64,000 nucleotides of DNA from Tanypteryx hageni (GCA_028673005.1 CM054113.1:43156117-43220116), one strand, 5' to 3'. Numbered from the stretch's first letter, positions 46,560 through 60,600 are shown. Program-made: numbers and translations. The notes: generated by a model from the sequence alone, not told the origin.

Positions 46560-46982
46560 TATTAGAACTACTCGACTTTAGTGACGTCACAGTCAACGCG
46601 GAACTCGATTCTACCGCCGCTCGGCAATATGGCAATATTGCGCCATTGCGCTTTATCGTTAGTCTTATGTTGACCGTGCTGCCGTGATGAGTTCGGAATG
46701 AGCGCATAGTTTAGGAGTGGTGAATCAAGTGTTCATGTAACTTTGAAAGTGAAGTACAATTGAAGTGAAATTTATAGATACGAACTTGCGTTATTAAAAT
46801 CTTGCAATAACTTTGTTTATGTGCTTGGAAGTTTGTGGTATGCTTGATTTGATGTCTACCTAACAATTGAAAGTTTTCAACTGTGTAGAAATGTTCATGT
46901 TGTAGTTCTCGAGTGTGTATTTGAAGGGATTTTATTTTTGTGTCCAACTCACATATGAACTTCAAGAAATTTAAATTTTATT
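46560..46982 (+). promoter_or_regulatory. Probable RNF216 promoter and 5' UTR
   Basis: A GC- and CpG-richer patch (46560-46690) interrupts AT-rich DNA 300-420 bp before the start codon. It contains a perfect 10-bp CRE-type palindrome GTGACGTCAC at 46581-46590 and overlapping GCAATATGGCAATATTGCGC boxes near 46623. No TATA box is evident. The transcription start cannot be fixed from sequence. The region after about 46700 is a plausible unspliced 5' UTR. Confidence 0.5.
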
Positions 46983-48680
46983 ATGGCTGAATTTTTTGCC
47001 TCCTTTTCAAAGTTAATGCGCGAAATCGACGAAGTTAAGGCATTGTTAATTAGTAATGGAGTTAAAAAAGACGTGAATGCAAATGAAATTTTTGAAAAGT
47101 TGGAGAGAAAAACAACGGAATGTGGTCGTGTTAATGAAGTGGTCAAGGAAATCATCGCAGAATTAAATTCAAAAGAGCCAGATTTAATAATTCTTGATGA
47201 AGATCGAAATAATCCAGAAGTGGAATTATTGGTGGATTTAAAAAATGGTTATCCCAAATCGAATGAAGCAGGTAATCTTGCAAATAGAGCCAAAGAAATA
47301 TTTGAACAGCATCATGGACTAAAAAGGAGTGTTAACTGTGGACCATATCCATTTCCGGAAACATCAAAACGCACAGTGAGAAGTGTATCCCCAAACGAAT
47401 TATTTGATGACAGTTTACCTATGGAGGAAATTGCCGTTATAGAGGCAGTTGCAAAAATGACGGAAGAGGCAGTTCAGCCAGGCGACACTATGGGATTAAA
47501 CCAAGTAAATGTGAGCGAAAGCATTGAGAGGCCTGGTAAGGATGCAGCATCTAACAACGGTCTTGTTGACATAGTGTCTTTGGAAGAAGCTGCTGGTCCA
47601 AGCAAATGTGTCGGTTTAACAAAGGTAGAAGAAGCTCTGCCAGAAGAGGTAATGCAATTCATCGAAGAACATATGGACAGAGATGAAGAACATTCCTTGA
47701 AAAATAAGAAATTAGTTAACTGTTTTGTTAAAAATGGTATGTCTTCAGAGAAAACTGCAGATCTTATAGAAGTTATCTCTTTACCAGCAGAAAATGTAGG
47801 CCCATATGGACTTACAAATTTAAACGGAGACCAAACACCCAAAGGTATAAACATTGATGGTTCGTTTTATGTTCCCTTCGCCTCTCGAGTGCTTAACAAA
47901 GAAATTGATGTCATTTCTACTAGTGACGATGAAACAGCCTGTAGTTCAAGTCATGGCAGTAACGAAGATTCAAAGAAAATCCTCGCACACTTCGATTACT
48001 TAGTGGGAATTTTGCCGCATATACAGCCCTCCTACCTCAAATATATCGTTAGGCTTTATGCTGGCGACGAAAGACGTCTAAACGAATTTATCGGTAGTGC
48101 ACTTGAGAATGATTTTGTACTTCCCGAAATCCAGTCTCTTGGCGAATCTCGGATTAAGACGGAAGATGAATTACCCTCCACCTCCACGAAGTGGTCCAAT
48201 AAAAAACAGCGGTTAGGAAAAGAGGCCACTAATGTAGGTGAGCAAAGAGACATTCAAGTTGGAGTAGTTGATTCTTCAGACTCAGTTATCGATGTTGAAG
48301 AGGGAGCAGTTGGAGTAATTGTACCTCTAGCTGTAGCCAAATCACTGGAGAAAGTTGATGGTAGCCACAACCATGAGGAACGAAATGTGCCTATGGTTGT
48401 AGATGGAAACGAAGACATGGAGGTAAAGGCTGATCTGTATGCTGAGCAGTTGCAGTACTTAGTCGCAGTTTTGCCTGATGCGGATCCTACATTTTTGGAG
48501 GCCTTGGTAAAGGATTTTGATGGAAATCCGGAACAATTGAAGGATTTTGTAGCTAATGCATTGGAAAACAGAGGAGGTGGCCGAATATACCCAACAAGAG
48601 GAGAGAGCCAGCAGAAGCAGGAACAAGAGGCACTAACCAAGAGATTTACAGAAAATTTCTCTGTTGAAGATTTTTTGCAG
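46983..48680 (+). CDS. RNF216: RNF216 exon 1, disordered N terminus with two CUE-like repeats
   Basis: 566 codons, open throughout, ending at donor CAG-GTATTG. It starts MAEFFASFSKLMREIDEVKA (helical). Two related segments are FDYLVGILPHIQPSYLKYIV (residues 337-356, followed by GDERRLNEFIGSALEN) and LQYLVAVLPDADPTFLEALV (490-509, followed by GNPEQLKDFVANALEN). Both share the L-P-x-x-x-P-x-x-L...N-A/S-A-L-E-N frame of CUE/UBA-like ubiquitin-binding helices. The minus-strand open frames under this exon are shadows. Confidence 0.93.
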
Positions 48681-51600
48681 GTATTGTGAATGATGCTTTT
48701 TATTTTATGATAATAGGAAGATACTTTGTTGTGTGTAATTGGATTTAAAAATAATTCCTCAGCCAAAACAAAAATAAGAATTATAATGGAGTATTTTCAC
48801 GAATGTCTTCTTTTCTGCCCTTAGATGTTTCCTGATCCTGTTGCTCATTTTGAAAACGAAGCTAGGGCACCTGAAATTAAACATCATGAGCATTTCATGG
48901 CTTATCTACGGTCCAAGTTTCGTGATTTTTTTATTAATGATCTGTTAAGTTCCTTGAAGAAGAGAAACTTCAATTTGTCCTTAACCTTCCAAGATCTTTC
49001 CGAATGGAAGGGCCTAAGAAGGAAGACAAAAAGAGCAATTGGGGAGTGCAAGTGGCCAAAAGACCAACCCATAAGCTTTCTGCAAGAGGTCAGTTTGATG
49101 ACTGATACTTGTCAAATGGCTTAGAATATGAGCCTCAAAGAATGTTTAATTTACTACACCTATTTTGGAGTCTTCTTTCTTTAGATTCCTAAAGTATATT
49201 TATTGGTCTTGAGTTGAGGATAACATTTCTTGCTATCATAATAAAGATTCGTGTAATTGTATCTGGGATTTTGTATCATGAGACTTGGATAAGCTATTAT
49301 TCAATGTCATCATGCTTGTTTTATGGAGTTGTTGCATTAAAACATTATTATAAATGTCTGTTGTTTTTTCAGGTAGCTTACATTGAAAACAAGCAAAAAA
49401 TTGTTAAGTACCTCGAGGATAAAAAAGAAAAGCGACAGAAAGCGTATGAGGAGGTAATAATCTATAGTTATAAAAATATTTCGTATCATGTCAAGTATTC
49501 CCATTTCTTATTCTGATAAATTGGAACATTTATGTTTATAGTGAAAGAAAGTTAAATATAAGGTCTGTATATTAGATTCAAACATTCTTTGATTTAAAAC
49601 TAATTTCAATTTTTTTTCAATTAAAATTACATTTTCATGCTATAATAATTCAGTTGTTTCCTCATTGCAAGAAATATCAAATTATTTTTTATTTTAATCA
49701 CGATGCAATTATTCTGTAATTTTATCAAGTTCTCGTAATTTTATTGGGCTGAATTTGAGATGTAAGTTTTGAAAAAGATAATTGATATAAAGAGACATCA
49801 GCTTCTTACTATGGAGACTAATGAACTACACTCGAGCCATTTAAAGAAGTCTGATGACAGCTAGAAGGGTCGAGGGAGGAGGAGGCGGCATTGTTGCCAG
49901 ATCATAGAGTGACCACGTGAAGACAAAGGGCAACGTAAGGGGCTTCTTCCGCAATTTCTATTATTAGCAGAGTTTATCTGCCAAACCTCTTATCCCCTAA
50001 AAACATGAGAGGACGAGTTAAAGCCTAACTCAAAACTTGTTATTATTGCTGCTTCAAAGAACCAATAAGCACGCATAATTAATATTTATTTCCACAATAC
50101 CAAAACATAATAAACAATGCATATAAATCAATTTTAGTAGGCATTTATTCTTTCAAATAATATTATCAGAATTAACATTTTTTTAAATTATTAATTATTC
50201 CAGGGGATATATTCCTTCTAGCCGTCTTGAAGCGGAGGATTCTTCTAACGATCTGAAATGCAGAATAATAAGTTATTAAAAAAACGTAACATTAAATTTT
50301 GTATATTTTTAAAAGTTACTTTTAAAATTGCATACCTTTTGATCGGAAGGGATGCATCTGAATCGTCTGACAAGCCGGATTTGTCGTCCGTGTTTCCCAT
50401 GTCCGAGCTGCTATCACTGCCGCTGTTCAGATCTATGATCAATTTCTCCACATGGGTTTCCGCTATGCCATCGATTTTAATTGCCTCATCAATGATGGAC
50501 GAAACTTTACGGACAACACTTTTCCAATTCATTGGGGTCACATTTGAGATGGCTTCTTGAGTCAGCTTCATCACATCGCTAATTTTGAAGGTTTTGTTGC
50601 ACTCGGCAACAAAACCTTTGACTTGCGCCCAAATCATTTCAATAGCATTGAAGTGGCAGTGATATGGTGGGATTCGTAAAACTTTGTGACCATGTTCCTT
50701 TGCTATCTCGTCAATTTCATACATAGGGAAATGGGGCTGATAGAATTTGGCTAATGTTAATAGCTCCATTTTGTTCATTCCCAGTTCCAATTCCGCGACA
50801 TTTTTTTCTTTTTAACCTGTCAATGATATCCCCTTTCAGCCATTTGCACGTGGGTGCTTTATTAATTCTGATGCGGTGGTAGGGGGCGTTGTCCATTATG
50901 ATTGTGCTGTTAGACTTGATTTTGGGCAATAGTTGGTCAATGAACCACTTCCTAAAAGTCTCATTCATCATCTCTTGATGGTAGTCTCCCGAATTCTTGC
51001 TTGCTTTAAAAAGATGAGTGCAGTTTGGCACAAAACCTTCCGAAGTCCCAGCATGCAATAAAATCAATCGAGCACCCTTGCCCACAGGGGCTGGCATGGT
51101 TCCTTTTGCTGTTTCATCCGTCCAAATCACACTTTTAGAATGACCAGCATTCACCCATGTCTCATCCAGCCATACCACATCATCTAAATTCACTTTAGAT
51201 ATTTCTCAGAGAAATTTTCCTCGCCATGCCACAATGTCCCCCTTTTCCATTAAAAGTTTCCTGTTTCCTGAAAACCTTTTCCACCTAAACCCAATTTTTC
51301 TCACCACAATGCGTAGACTTGTTCGCCCACCCTCGAAAAGATCTGCTTCCTTCAGGGAGTGCAAAAGTTTATTTATTGTTGGATACTCCTTTCTCTCATA
51401 ATACGAATAAATATGCCTTTGAATCGCTTCCTCATTGAAGTTGTCGATGACTGTCTTTGGGCATTTTCTAGTTCTTTTTTTCCCGGGTGTACTTAAGACA
51501 GCAGTCGGCTCCTTCTCGCCATTGCTGTCCCCGTGTTTTTCTTTTAGAATTCTCGACACCGTTTTTGTGCCGACTCCACATGCCTTTGCTGTTCTCTCCA

Positions 51601-54600
51601 TCACTCTTGTTATAGGAGTGGATGAGCCACCGCTGATTTTTTCTTCCTCAAAGTATTCATAAATACGATAGTTTCACGAGTTTGTGAGCGCAATGTCGAT
51701 CCACGACCACATTTTTTCCCACTCATCCCGGTCTTTTTCTCCCTTGGAGCCCTCCTGACTAACTTCGAAAAAATTATCTCAAAATTATGGACTAAATCAC
51801 ATGCGATAACTGCGTAAACCAAACTCGGAGAGTACTTGGTATGCTCTGGCACAAACTTCGCAAAGACGAAAGCCAAAACTTCCTAAAAAACCTGAAAACT
51901 TCTAACACCACACACGGAGGACGAACGCACGGAAACTCAGATAGATACTGGAAAATGAGAGGCGACCCGACAACACTGGACGGGTTTGCAAGGGAAGGGG
52001 TTACTGTACGGCCACTGTCATTCGTTGATGCTCATGGAAGCACTTCCCTTACCCCCTCATTCACGGAGCTGTTATCGGACTTCTTTCGCCGACTCGACTG
52101 TAGATTATGAATTATATTCCCCTAGTGTTATGTTTTATATTTTCTTTAGTTCAGTTTAAATAATGTTAAAATTGGTTTGCTACTGATAATGAATTCATTT
52201 CATTATAAAATTTTGAGCGATTTTAACTTTTGAGAGATGTAAATTGCAGATTGATTTAGAAATAAAGATGCACAATTAATTATTACTATCTCATACAGTA
52301 AATAAAAATTTGCACTTTTTATCTCTATGACAATCAGCTCATAACAACTAATTTCAATGTAAAGGCACGGTTCTATTTTATGAAATAAGCGTATCAAGAT
52401 GATTATGCTAGCATTTAAACATTCTTAAAGTAAGGCACATAAGTGGTTTGTCATTAGGTCTCTAAATTTCTTGTTATGCCTCAATGTTGGGACAATATGG
52501 CCCTCTGGAAATACAGGTAAAGTTAATTTTTACGTAAGTAATTTGTCAGCAGTATTTTGTTAACATTAGTATTGATAAAAAGCCATTAGAAGAAGTTTCA
52601 GACTGTAAATACCTTGGAAACATAACAAGAGATGTAAAATGCACTGATGAAATAGGAGCCAGAATAGTGAAAGCAAATGCTGTTTTCAGAAGAAATTAAC
52701 TTCTACATATGGGGAAAAAATAAAGGAAGATAGACAAAAGAAATTTATAAAATGCTATGTATAGTATCGATTTGTATGGAGCAGAAACAATGACACTCAG
52801 GAAAAATTGTATGAAATGCTTGGAAAGCTTCAAAATGTGGACATGGAGAAGAATGCTGAAGATAAAATTGACAGATAAGATGAAAAACAAGGAAATATTA
52901 GGAATAGGAGAAAAGTGATTGATTATACAGACTATAAGAAAGAGGTAGGCAAACTGGATAAGAAGTTATCATTGGAAAGAGGGCATGTTAAGGACATGCT
53001 AGAAGGAAAATGCTTCAGCTGATACATGACTTCAAAGGGAAAGAGATCAACTGAAAAATGAAGATTGTGAAAAGCAGGAGTAAGTGGAGAACCAGGATTC
53101 GACAATAGTAATTATGGACCTTTCTATAGAAAGATTACCTATGATGATGATAAGTATTTTTTTATTCTATATTTTCTCTTCTATAATGATTTAGAGTCAG
53201 ATAGACCCAGTATTAATTAATTTGGGTTCTGTTTCCATAACCGGTTGAAAGGTAGACAAAGTGACGGCAGTGCTGTTGATGGTGAGAAAGCGATGAGAAA
53301 TGGTACTAAAATGCTACCAGTATGTGGCATATGCCTACTTGGACCCCTGGGTTGGGTAACGTTGGTTAGGTCGTATTGGTTTCCTTCCCACGTTCCCCTC
53401 AGGTTGGGTTGAGTTACATTCATCTTAATTTATATTACTTTTCATCTTTCCCCATCACTTTCTTGCCATCAACAGCACTGCTATCGCTTTGTTTACCTTC
53501 TATCCAGTTATGGAATGAGTACCTTTATTTTTCTTAGGTAACATGAATTAATAAACTTATTTAACTAGCAATGCAAGATAAGATTCTTTTGATATTCAGG
53601 GTATTACCAATGCTTGTCGGATTAATTTGCTTGCTAAATAATGAGATGCATTGATGGTTATTTAATATCTGCTCTCATTTCTATCAAATGGCATCATCTT
53701 TCTATAGAAACAAGATGGAAAAGTAAACTCCATAAATGGAATATACACAGATTTCAAAGGCATTCTTAATGGGAAATACATATGAAATGGTATCGAAAGA
53801 TTGGGCGATTCTCAAAGTTTTATTTCCAAAACTATAAGTCATAATTATATGGTCTCAGAGATTATCTTGTAGTGAATGTTGTTCTCTATACAAATTTTTA
53901 AATCTATATCTCACATCATATAATAGCATGTGAGAGAAATATATGGATTTTTAATTGTTTGCTTGCAGAAATGTCTTCGCAATCGATGTAAACAAAATAT
54001 GCGATGTTTTGATCAGTTTTTTCTCAAAAATTTATCTCCGAAATTATAAGTCTCAGTTATACGTCTCACTGACTATCTTTTAGTAAATGTCCTCTATCCG
54101 AATAATTTTTTTAAACTGTACCTCACATTATATAAGGGTTTGGGATAGAAAAACATGGATTTTAATTGTTGTTTGCTGAGAGAACTGCCTTAGAGATCGA
54201 TGTAAACAAAATATACGATGTTTTGCTCGGGATTTTCTCCTATTTTTATTTCCGAAACCATAACTCGTAATTATATGCCCTCGCAGACTTTCTTGTAGTA
54301 AATGTTGTTATCTATCCGAATAAATTTTTTAATCTATACCATACAGATCATATGAGAGCTAGGGAGAGAAAAGTTTGGTATTTCATTGTTGCTTGACGGA
54401 TGCCATTTAACGAGATACGAGTATAAGTTTATTACAGTAATTATGTAAAGTGGAAGTTCTAATTGACTGATTCAGTTGAAAATCAATTGGGTGATAAATT
54501 TTAATAATTAAATTAAATTAAAATCTGTCCAGCAGTTTAGGAGATGAAAGTTAAGATGGATGGATGGATCAGACGTGCCCTAAGGCGTTCTGCTATTACT

Positions 54601-57600
54601 GCTTCGCTGGTAAAGAACGCCTAATAATATGAGTAAGATTGTATGCTGTGTCTGAAATTACTTTTTTGAGATAACCTGAAGCCGTTTTTAATCTTGACTA
54701 TTTTTGAAAATGATGTCATTAGTTAAGATAATTATAAAGAGAATGTATCACACAAGCCATTATTGTATTTTTAAATGATGCATTTTTTTGCACTTTTTGT
54801 AAAAGTGCAGTCAGATGATATGTGAATGTATGATCTTTAAATTATTATCATAATGTAACTTTAGGAGTGTAAGTTTTAATATATGAATAATAATAATTTC
54901 AGCTTTAATATAAGAAAGGTATTAGTGCCGAAAAATCTCTTGTTGATTTTGTTTAAGTTTGAAATATTTTATTAAAAATTTGTTAAGCTGTAATTAGTCT
55001 CATAGATAAATAGATATAAGCTCAATTAGGGCAAAGTTGTAGTTCTTTGGGAGGTGATGGTATTGCAGTACATTAACATTCATTGGATACACTGCAGAAT
55101 GTCAGTTTTCTTGTTGAAAATATTTCAGATATTATATTGATTTTCTCTTTTATAGGCAAAATCCAAAAATGAACTTTTAACATGTGGCTGCTGTTTTGAG
55201 GAAGACTTGCTAGCTGAGGACATGTCATCATGTAGAGATGGGCATTTGTTTTGTGTACAGTGCATCAAAAAGTGAGTTGTAATTTAATGTTGTATTTTTA
55301 TTTGCATGACATAGAATCTTTTTTGTATTTAATCCTTACTATCGCACACTTCGCTAGTAAAATATGGCAGTTGCTGAAGATAAAAAATAAATATAAATAA
55401 AATTTTTATTTTTACACTTTTTGTGCACTTTATAGAAGTTATTAACTTAAAAATGTTATTTTTATTTATTTTTTATTTTTAGTCTTATTATGAAATATGT
55501 GAATATGTTGTTATATTCTTCAAAAATTAACTTTATTAACTAACTAGGGAGATGCCCGTTGAAATTCTTCGGGAAAGATTTTAATTAAAATTTCGTGAAT
55601 AGATGCGATGTTAAGCTATTATACAAGCCCATGGTACCAAATTACACGAAACAGCATATAACTCCACTATTTTAAAGTTATCATTGTCTTTTATACACTT
55701 ACATGAAGGTGGAACCTTTGTCTGAACCAATTTCTACGGATAATTAAAAAAGACTTTGTACATACTCCATTTATCTCCCATAAGAATTGCATAGGCACAC
55801 TATAATTTTTAATTATCTGCTATCACAGACTTTATTGGTGATCTCCTCTGTCCGAATAAATCTTTTAATCTATACATTACAATGCATATAATGGGTATGG
55901 GCAAAATGTAGATTTCCTATTGTTTTTTCCAAATCAATATATGATAAAAATGTTAGATAATTTTCTTGGCAATGAAATGTATGTAATTATCTGATATATA
56001 TTTAATTTCTATTTATGAGTAGTAAAAGTAACCAGATTTATAGGTGATAAATCAAACCTCTGATTTAAAATACTTCAAATGAAAATTATATATTATTCAT
56101 CACTGTTTTCGATATTTTAATCAACGTCGATTATCCGAGGTAAAGTGAACCAAGCTAACCTCAGATAATGATAAACTCGGATAAAACGGAAGTTCCATTT
56201 TTAGGTATTAAAAATAGGCCTATGTATGTTCAGGAAATTTTTTTATGCCTACGCAACTAAATTAAAAGTACATTTTATTGATATTACTTAAGCAAATTAG
56301 TCTTTTATTGATTTCTGCCTAACTTTGATCGATCGCTTTTTGGCCGCCATGTTATGCCACCTTTCTAGCTATAGAAGATCAGCTGGTGTTGATTCTTCTT
56401 GTTGTTCTGCACTTTCTTTTCCCACTCATTATTCAGTCGAGTCAAGAAATGTCTAACTATTGTAGGGTAAAAAAAATTATGAATGTCAAGGATGGACAAG
56501 TTCGTGGGTATTGAAGAGTAGTTTAATATCTCCTTTTTACTGAGGTTCGTCTATCACTGACTTGACAATCTGAGTCTCCACTGAGAGGACCATGCCTCGG
56601 TTACATACATTGTTGCAGGTGAATGCAGCTGCATGCTTCATGTACCTTACACTATGTATCAACTGAAAACTGAAGTCATGAGGAGTCATGATTTATGGGT
56701 GGTAAATAACCTGTGACCTTGACCGCAAGCTAAAAACAACAATGTATTTAGAGGGGGCTGCCTCGGTTAACACGGAAGCTTGGGTAAGTGGGGCTTGGAT
56801 AATTGTGACTCTACTGTATTAAAATTATCAACTTTGCAAAAATGAAAGGAGTATTACAGTGGAATCCCCTTTTAACGTTTGCCTGGGGGACAAGTTTTTT
56901 GTACCTTAAATCGAGTAATACCTTAAATGGGGTTAGTATAAAATTGAAAGATTAAATGGCAGTTTATTAATATCAAGTTATTATTAATTGAAATACAAAT
57001 ATTAAGAGTACAGATTAATTGAAAGGTAAGCTTCCTGTGAAGTTACTGGCTTTTTATATGGAATAAACAAGTATGGAAAGGTGTACTCCATGTCGGAGTA
57101 CACAGTTTCCAAATGCGTTCTTTGAGATTGACAAATTTTAGTAAATTTCCCAATACCAAATTTCATCAAAATTCGTCCTGCGGTTCCCGAGTTGAAACGT
57201 ACATTGTAAGCTACATGTAGTTCTTCATGTAAAGTGGTTGTATTTATCGTCCAATTTTAACCAAAATTGGAATTGGTTGATCAATTTTAGCAAAACTCAC
57301 CAATACCATATTTCATCAAATTACATCTAGCGATTCCAAAGTTGAAACAAAGGAACATTGTAGGTCTTCATGTAAAGTGGTCGTCATTGTTGTCCGACTT
57401 GAACCAAAATTGGAATCGGTCAACAAATTTTAGTAAAATTCCCCAATAACAAATTTAATTAAAATGTCTCCAGAGGTTCCTGAATTGTAAAATTTTTAAT
57501 TAATATTTTTTTGAATGAACAAAACAGAAAATCGTATAATTATGTAAACATGTTAATTTCCTTTTCTTTAAATTTACCGTAAACCTTACATTTTACGGGA

Positions 57601-60600
57601 AAAGTAATTTGACAGAAAATGTGTATTTACCTAATTATTTTATTGAAATTTTGTTTGCTCAGATGAGTATTTAACGAGATTCTTGCAAAATACGTTGTAA
57701 AATACATGTAGGTCTTCATGTAAAGTGGTTGTTATTATGGTCCAATTTTAACCAAAATTGGAATCAGTCAACAAAATTTATCAAAACTCCTAAATACCAA
57801 ATTTCATTGAAGTACCTCCAGCAGTTCCCGAGTTTAAACATGCGGATGGATGGACAGAAATGACTTCCCCTATATGCGTTCACTTCGTGCAAAGAATGCA
57901 TAAAAAATGGAAATTTTAGATACACGTTGTGGATTCCAGTTGGCAAATCTGAAAAAGAAGAATGAGCCATTAGCGCTTTGGAACTGAAGCATAAAAAAAT
58001 CCATGTTCACGTAATGACATCACTGCAACTTTCGTTACGTACGTAACAGATGCCTTAAGGCCTAAAGGTGGATTGAGAAAACACAGCACGACAAAATATT
58101 GAGTTCATTTAATGTAACAATGCTGGTATGTGTTGAGTCGTTGATGGATAGTGTGAATCAAAGACTAGTACCCCTACGGAAAGACCGGAAACTTAATGCT
58201 ATGAATCGATGCCCAGGTTTTCACATAAGGCGACACGTAGTTGTACCGGGAAAACTTGGAACTACGTGTTTATGATGGCTCGCTATCGTGATGTCACCAC
58301 GGGGTGTCGCTCACCCCCTTCCCCTCCCATTTTAATACGATAATCGTAACAAATACTATAAATTGGATGGATAGAAGAATTCGTCTTAAATGAAAGAATG
58401 TTTAATTGCATTTAAGAAATCAAATTTATTGGCATATATCACACATTGCGAGAATACAAAGTCATTATCAAACTACAAAACAGTGAGGTATTTGTACATA
58501 AATACAATACATATAAAAATTAGTAATTGCAACCAACTTTTATAACGTTAATACCTTTAATGCATGGAGACGCACCTAAGGGAAAGTCACACGAATGACG
58601 GAAAATGTCTATGGTAAAGTGATTTTCAGTCTTTTCGGCGTTCTTTGGCGAAAGTCCCGTGTTCATACGGGAATCCTCTGTCCCATCTGTAGGAAGAATG
58701 AAAATGAATTTCTAAAAATGTCAATCATTAAGTATAACAATTATCTACATGCTAAACCTGAAGAATTTGATGCAGGAAACAATGGGCATGCTTCAAATGT
58801 TGCCCCAACTCTAAATTAAGGTCACTTGTGGTTTATAAACAAGTCTTTCTTTGAGGATCACATATCATATTGCACAATAAAATGTCCACTTTGTTTATTT
58901 ATAATATAAGCATTTGTATTTGCTGATGATCAGGTGTTTTTAGCAGTCACAGTAAAGCCATTGAAGATTCATATGTATTAATCAAATAACTTTTGATACG
59001 AAATTTGAATTTCTAGATCGAAAAACAAATATTTCTAAATTCGTTTTGAAACAAAGTATGCAGAATTATCTTAACATCAAGGAATACAAGCAAATGCATA
59101 ATAAGAAACAAGAAATAAATAATATAATATAAATAATATACAATATATAAATAATAATACTATAATATAATATAATAAAATATTCTAACCAAGGAAAAAC
59201 ATCCTAATCTGGGTCTGTTGGTCTATCGCTCAATGCCACTGGAGATGGGCCACAGCCCAGCGGAGTTACTAATGGGACGGAAACTGCGGACAAATATTCC
59301 GATGGTCAATGAGGCATTTGAACCGAAGTGGCCGAATACAGCAAATCAGAGGAAACATGACGATGAAGAAAATAAAAGATAAACAACATTACAACCGTCG
59401 ACATTGAGCTTGGGGGCTGCAGGAGCTTCAACCCGGTGACCGAGTATAGATGATCGGTAAGAAGTGTCATGGGAATGGGGTGAGGAAGGGAACGGAGCCG
59501 CATTCCTATGAGGTACAAACAAATGAAGGTATATATCGGAGAAATAGGGCACATCTAGTGCTAATGCCAAGAAGGGAGCAGTATACTGCCTTGGATCCGA
59601 AAAAGGAGGAACCGCCTCACCATGCACAGGAGGGGGCCCAGGCGGTCAACAGGGGAGACGATGGAGTCTGGCAGAGCCGCTTTGGGAGGATCCTCAGCCC
59701 ACCGAAGAGTTGTGAGGCCTGTGCAATGGGTCGCAATTAAAACAAGGGAGGGTGTTGTGGGCACGGGCATTAAAACGCAGCATTCGATCCTTCCCGTTTC
59801 CTTCCTCTATCTTCCCCTCCTATTCCCCTCTATTCCAGAGAATCGGCGAAGTTTCGATGACTAGCCGGAGCAGGGATAAAAAGAGGGCACCGGCACGAAG
59901 CAGGGGGATTACAAAACAAGACATGCCGAGAGTATGACCTGTATTGTGAACAATAATAAAAGGAAATATCCCGATACAAATTGCAGTTGTTATTTACCGC
60001 TACAGGTAGTTGCTAGAAATAACTGGATTTTCTTATCGATTCTCTAGATTTGTTGCTAGAGCCTTTTTTTAGGAGCTAGTGTGAATGTAAAGTCGCTAGA
60101 TCTAGCTACAAATTTGCTAGATTGGCAACACTGACTGGAAGTGGGTACTTACTCTTGTCACTTAGCTGTTTTTTGAAATATTTGCTTCAATACTTGATCA
60201 ATGTAAAAAATTATTGCAATAAAAGTTGTATGAAATTTAATTTTCTATGATGTTTGTTCATTGCATTGTTTAAGGGATATTTTAAAAACTATATTTTTAG
60301 CTGCCACCACCAGGTGGCAACTTTTGTAAACACTTAATGCTTAGGGGGTGCCGGTGGTTAGGACGCTGGCTGCTGCTCGCCTGCTGCTCAAAAGGGCAGC
60401 AGGCACTAATCCTGTGAAATGATTTTTTCCAAGATCGTCCGGCCCCCTGTTTGTGTGGTTTGAGGAGGCTGTGCAAAGTCAGGGTTCCATCCTTTGGAAG
60501 GGACATTAAGGCATTGGTGCTCTTCATTAAGAGTAGACTAATGCTGGCACTGGGTTTCCCTCCTCTCTTGTGTGTTTGGTGTGGAAGGAGCCATTATAAT

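Noticed and set aside
47474..47854. 126-codon minus-strand frame under RNF216 exon 1
   Set aside because: Shadow of the 566-codon RNF216 exon, with no motif of its own; the same holds for 48254-48766 on the minus strand.
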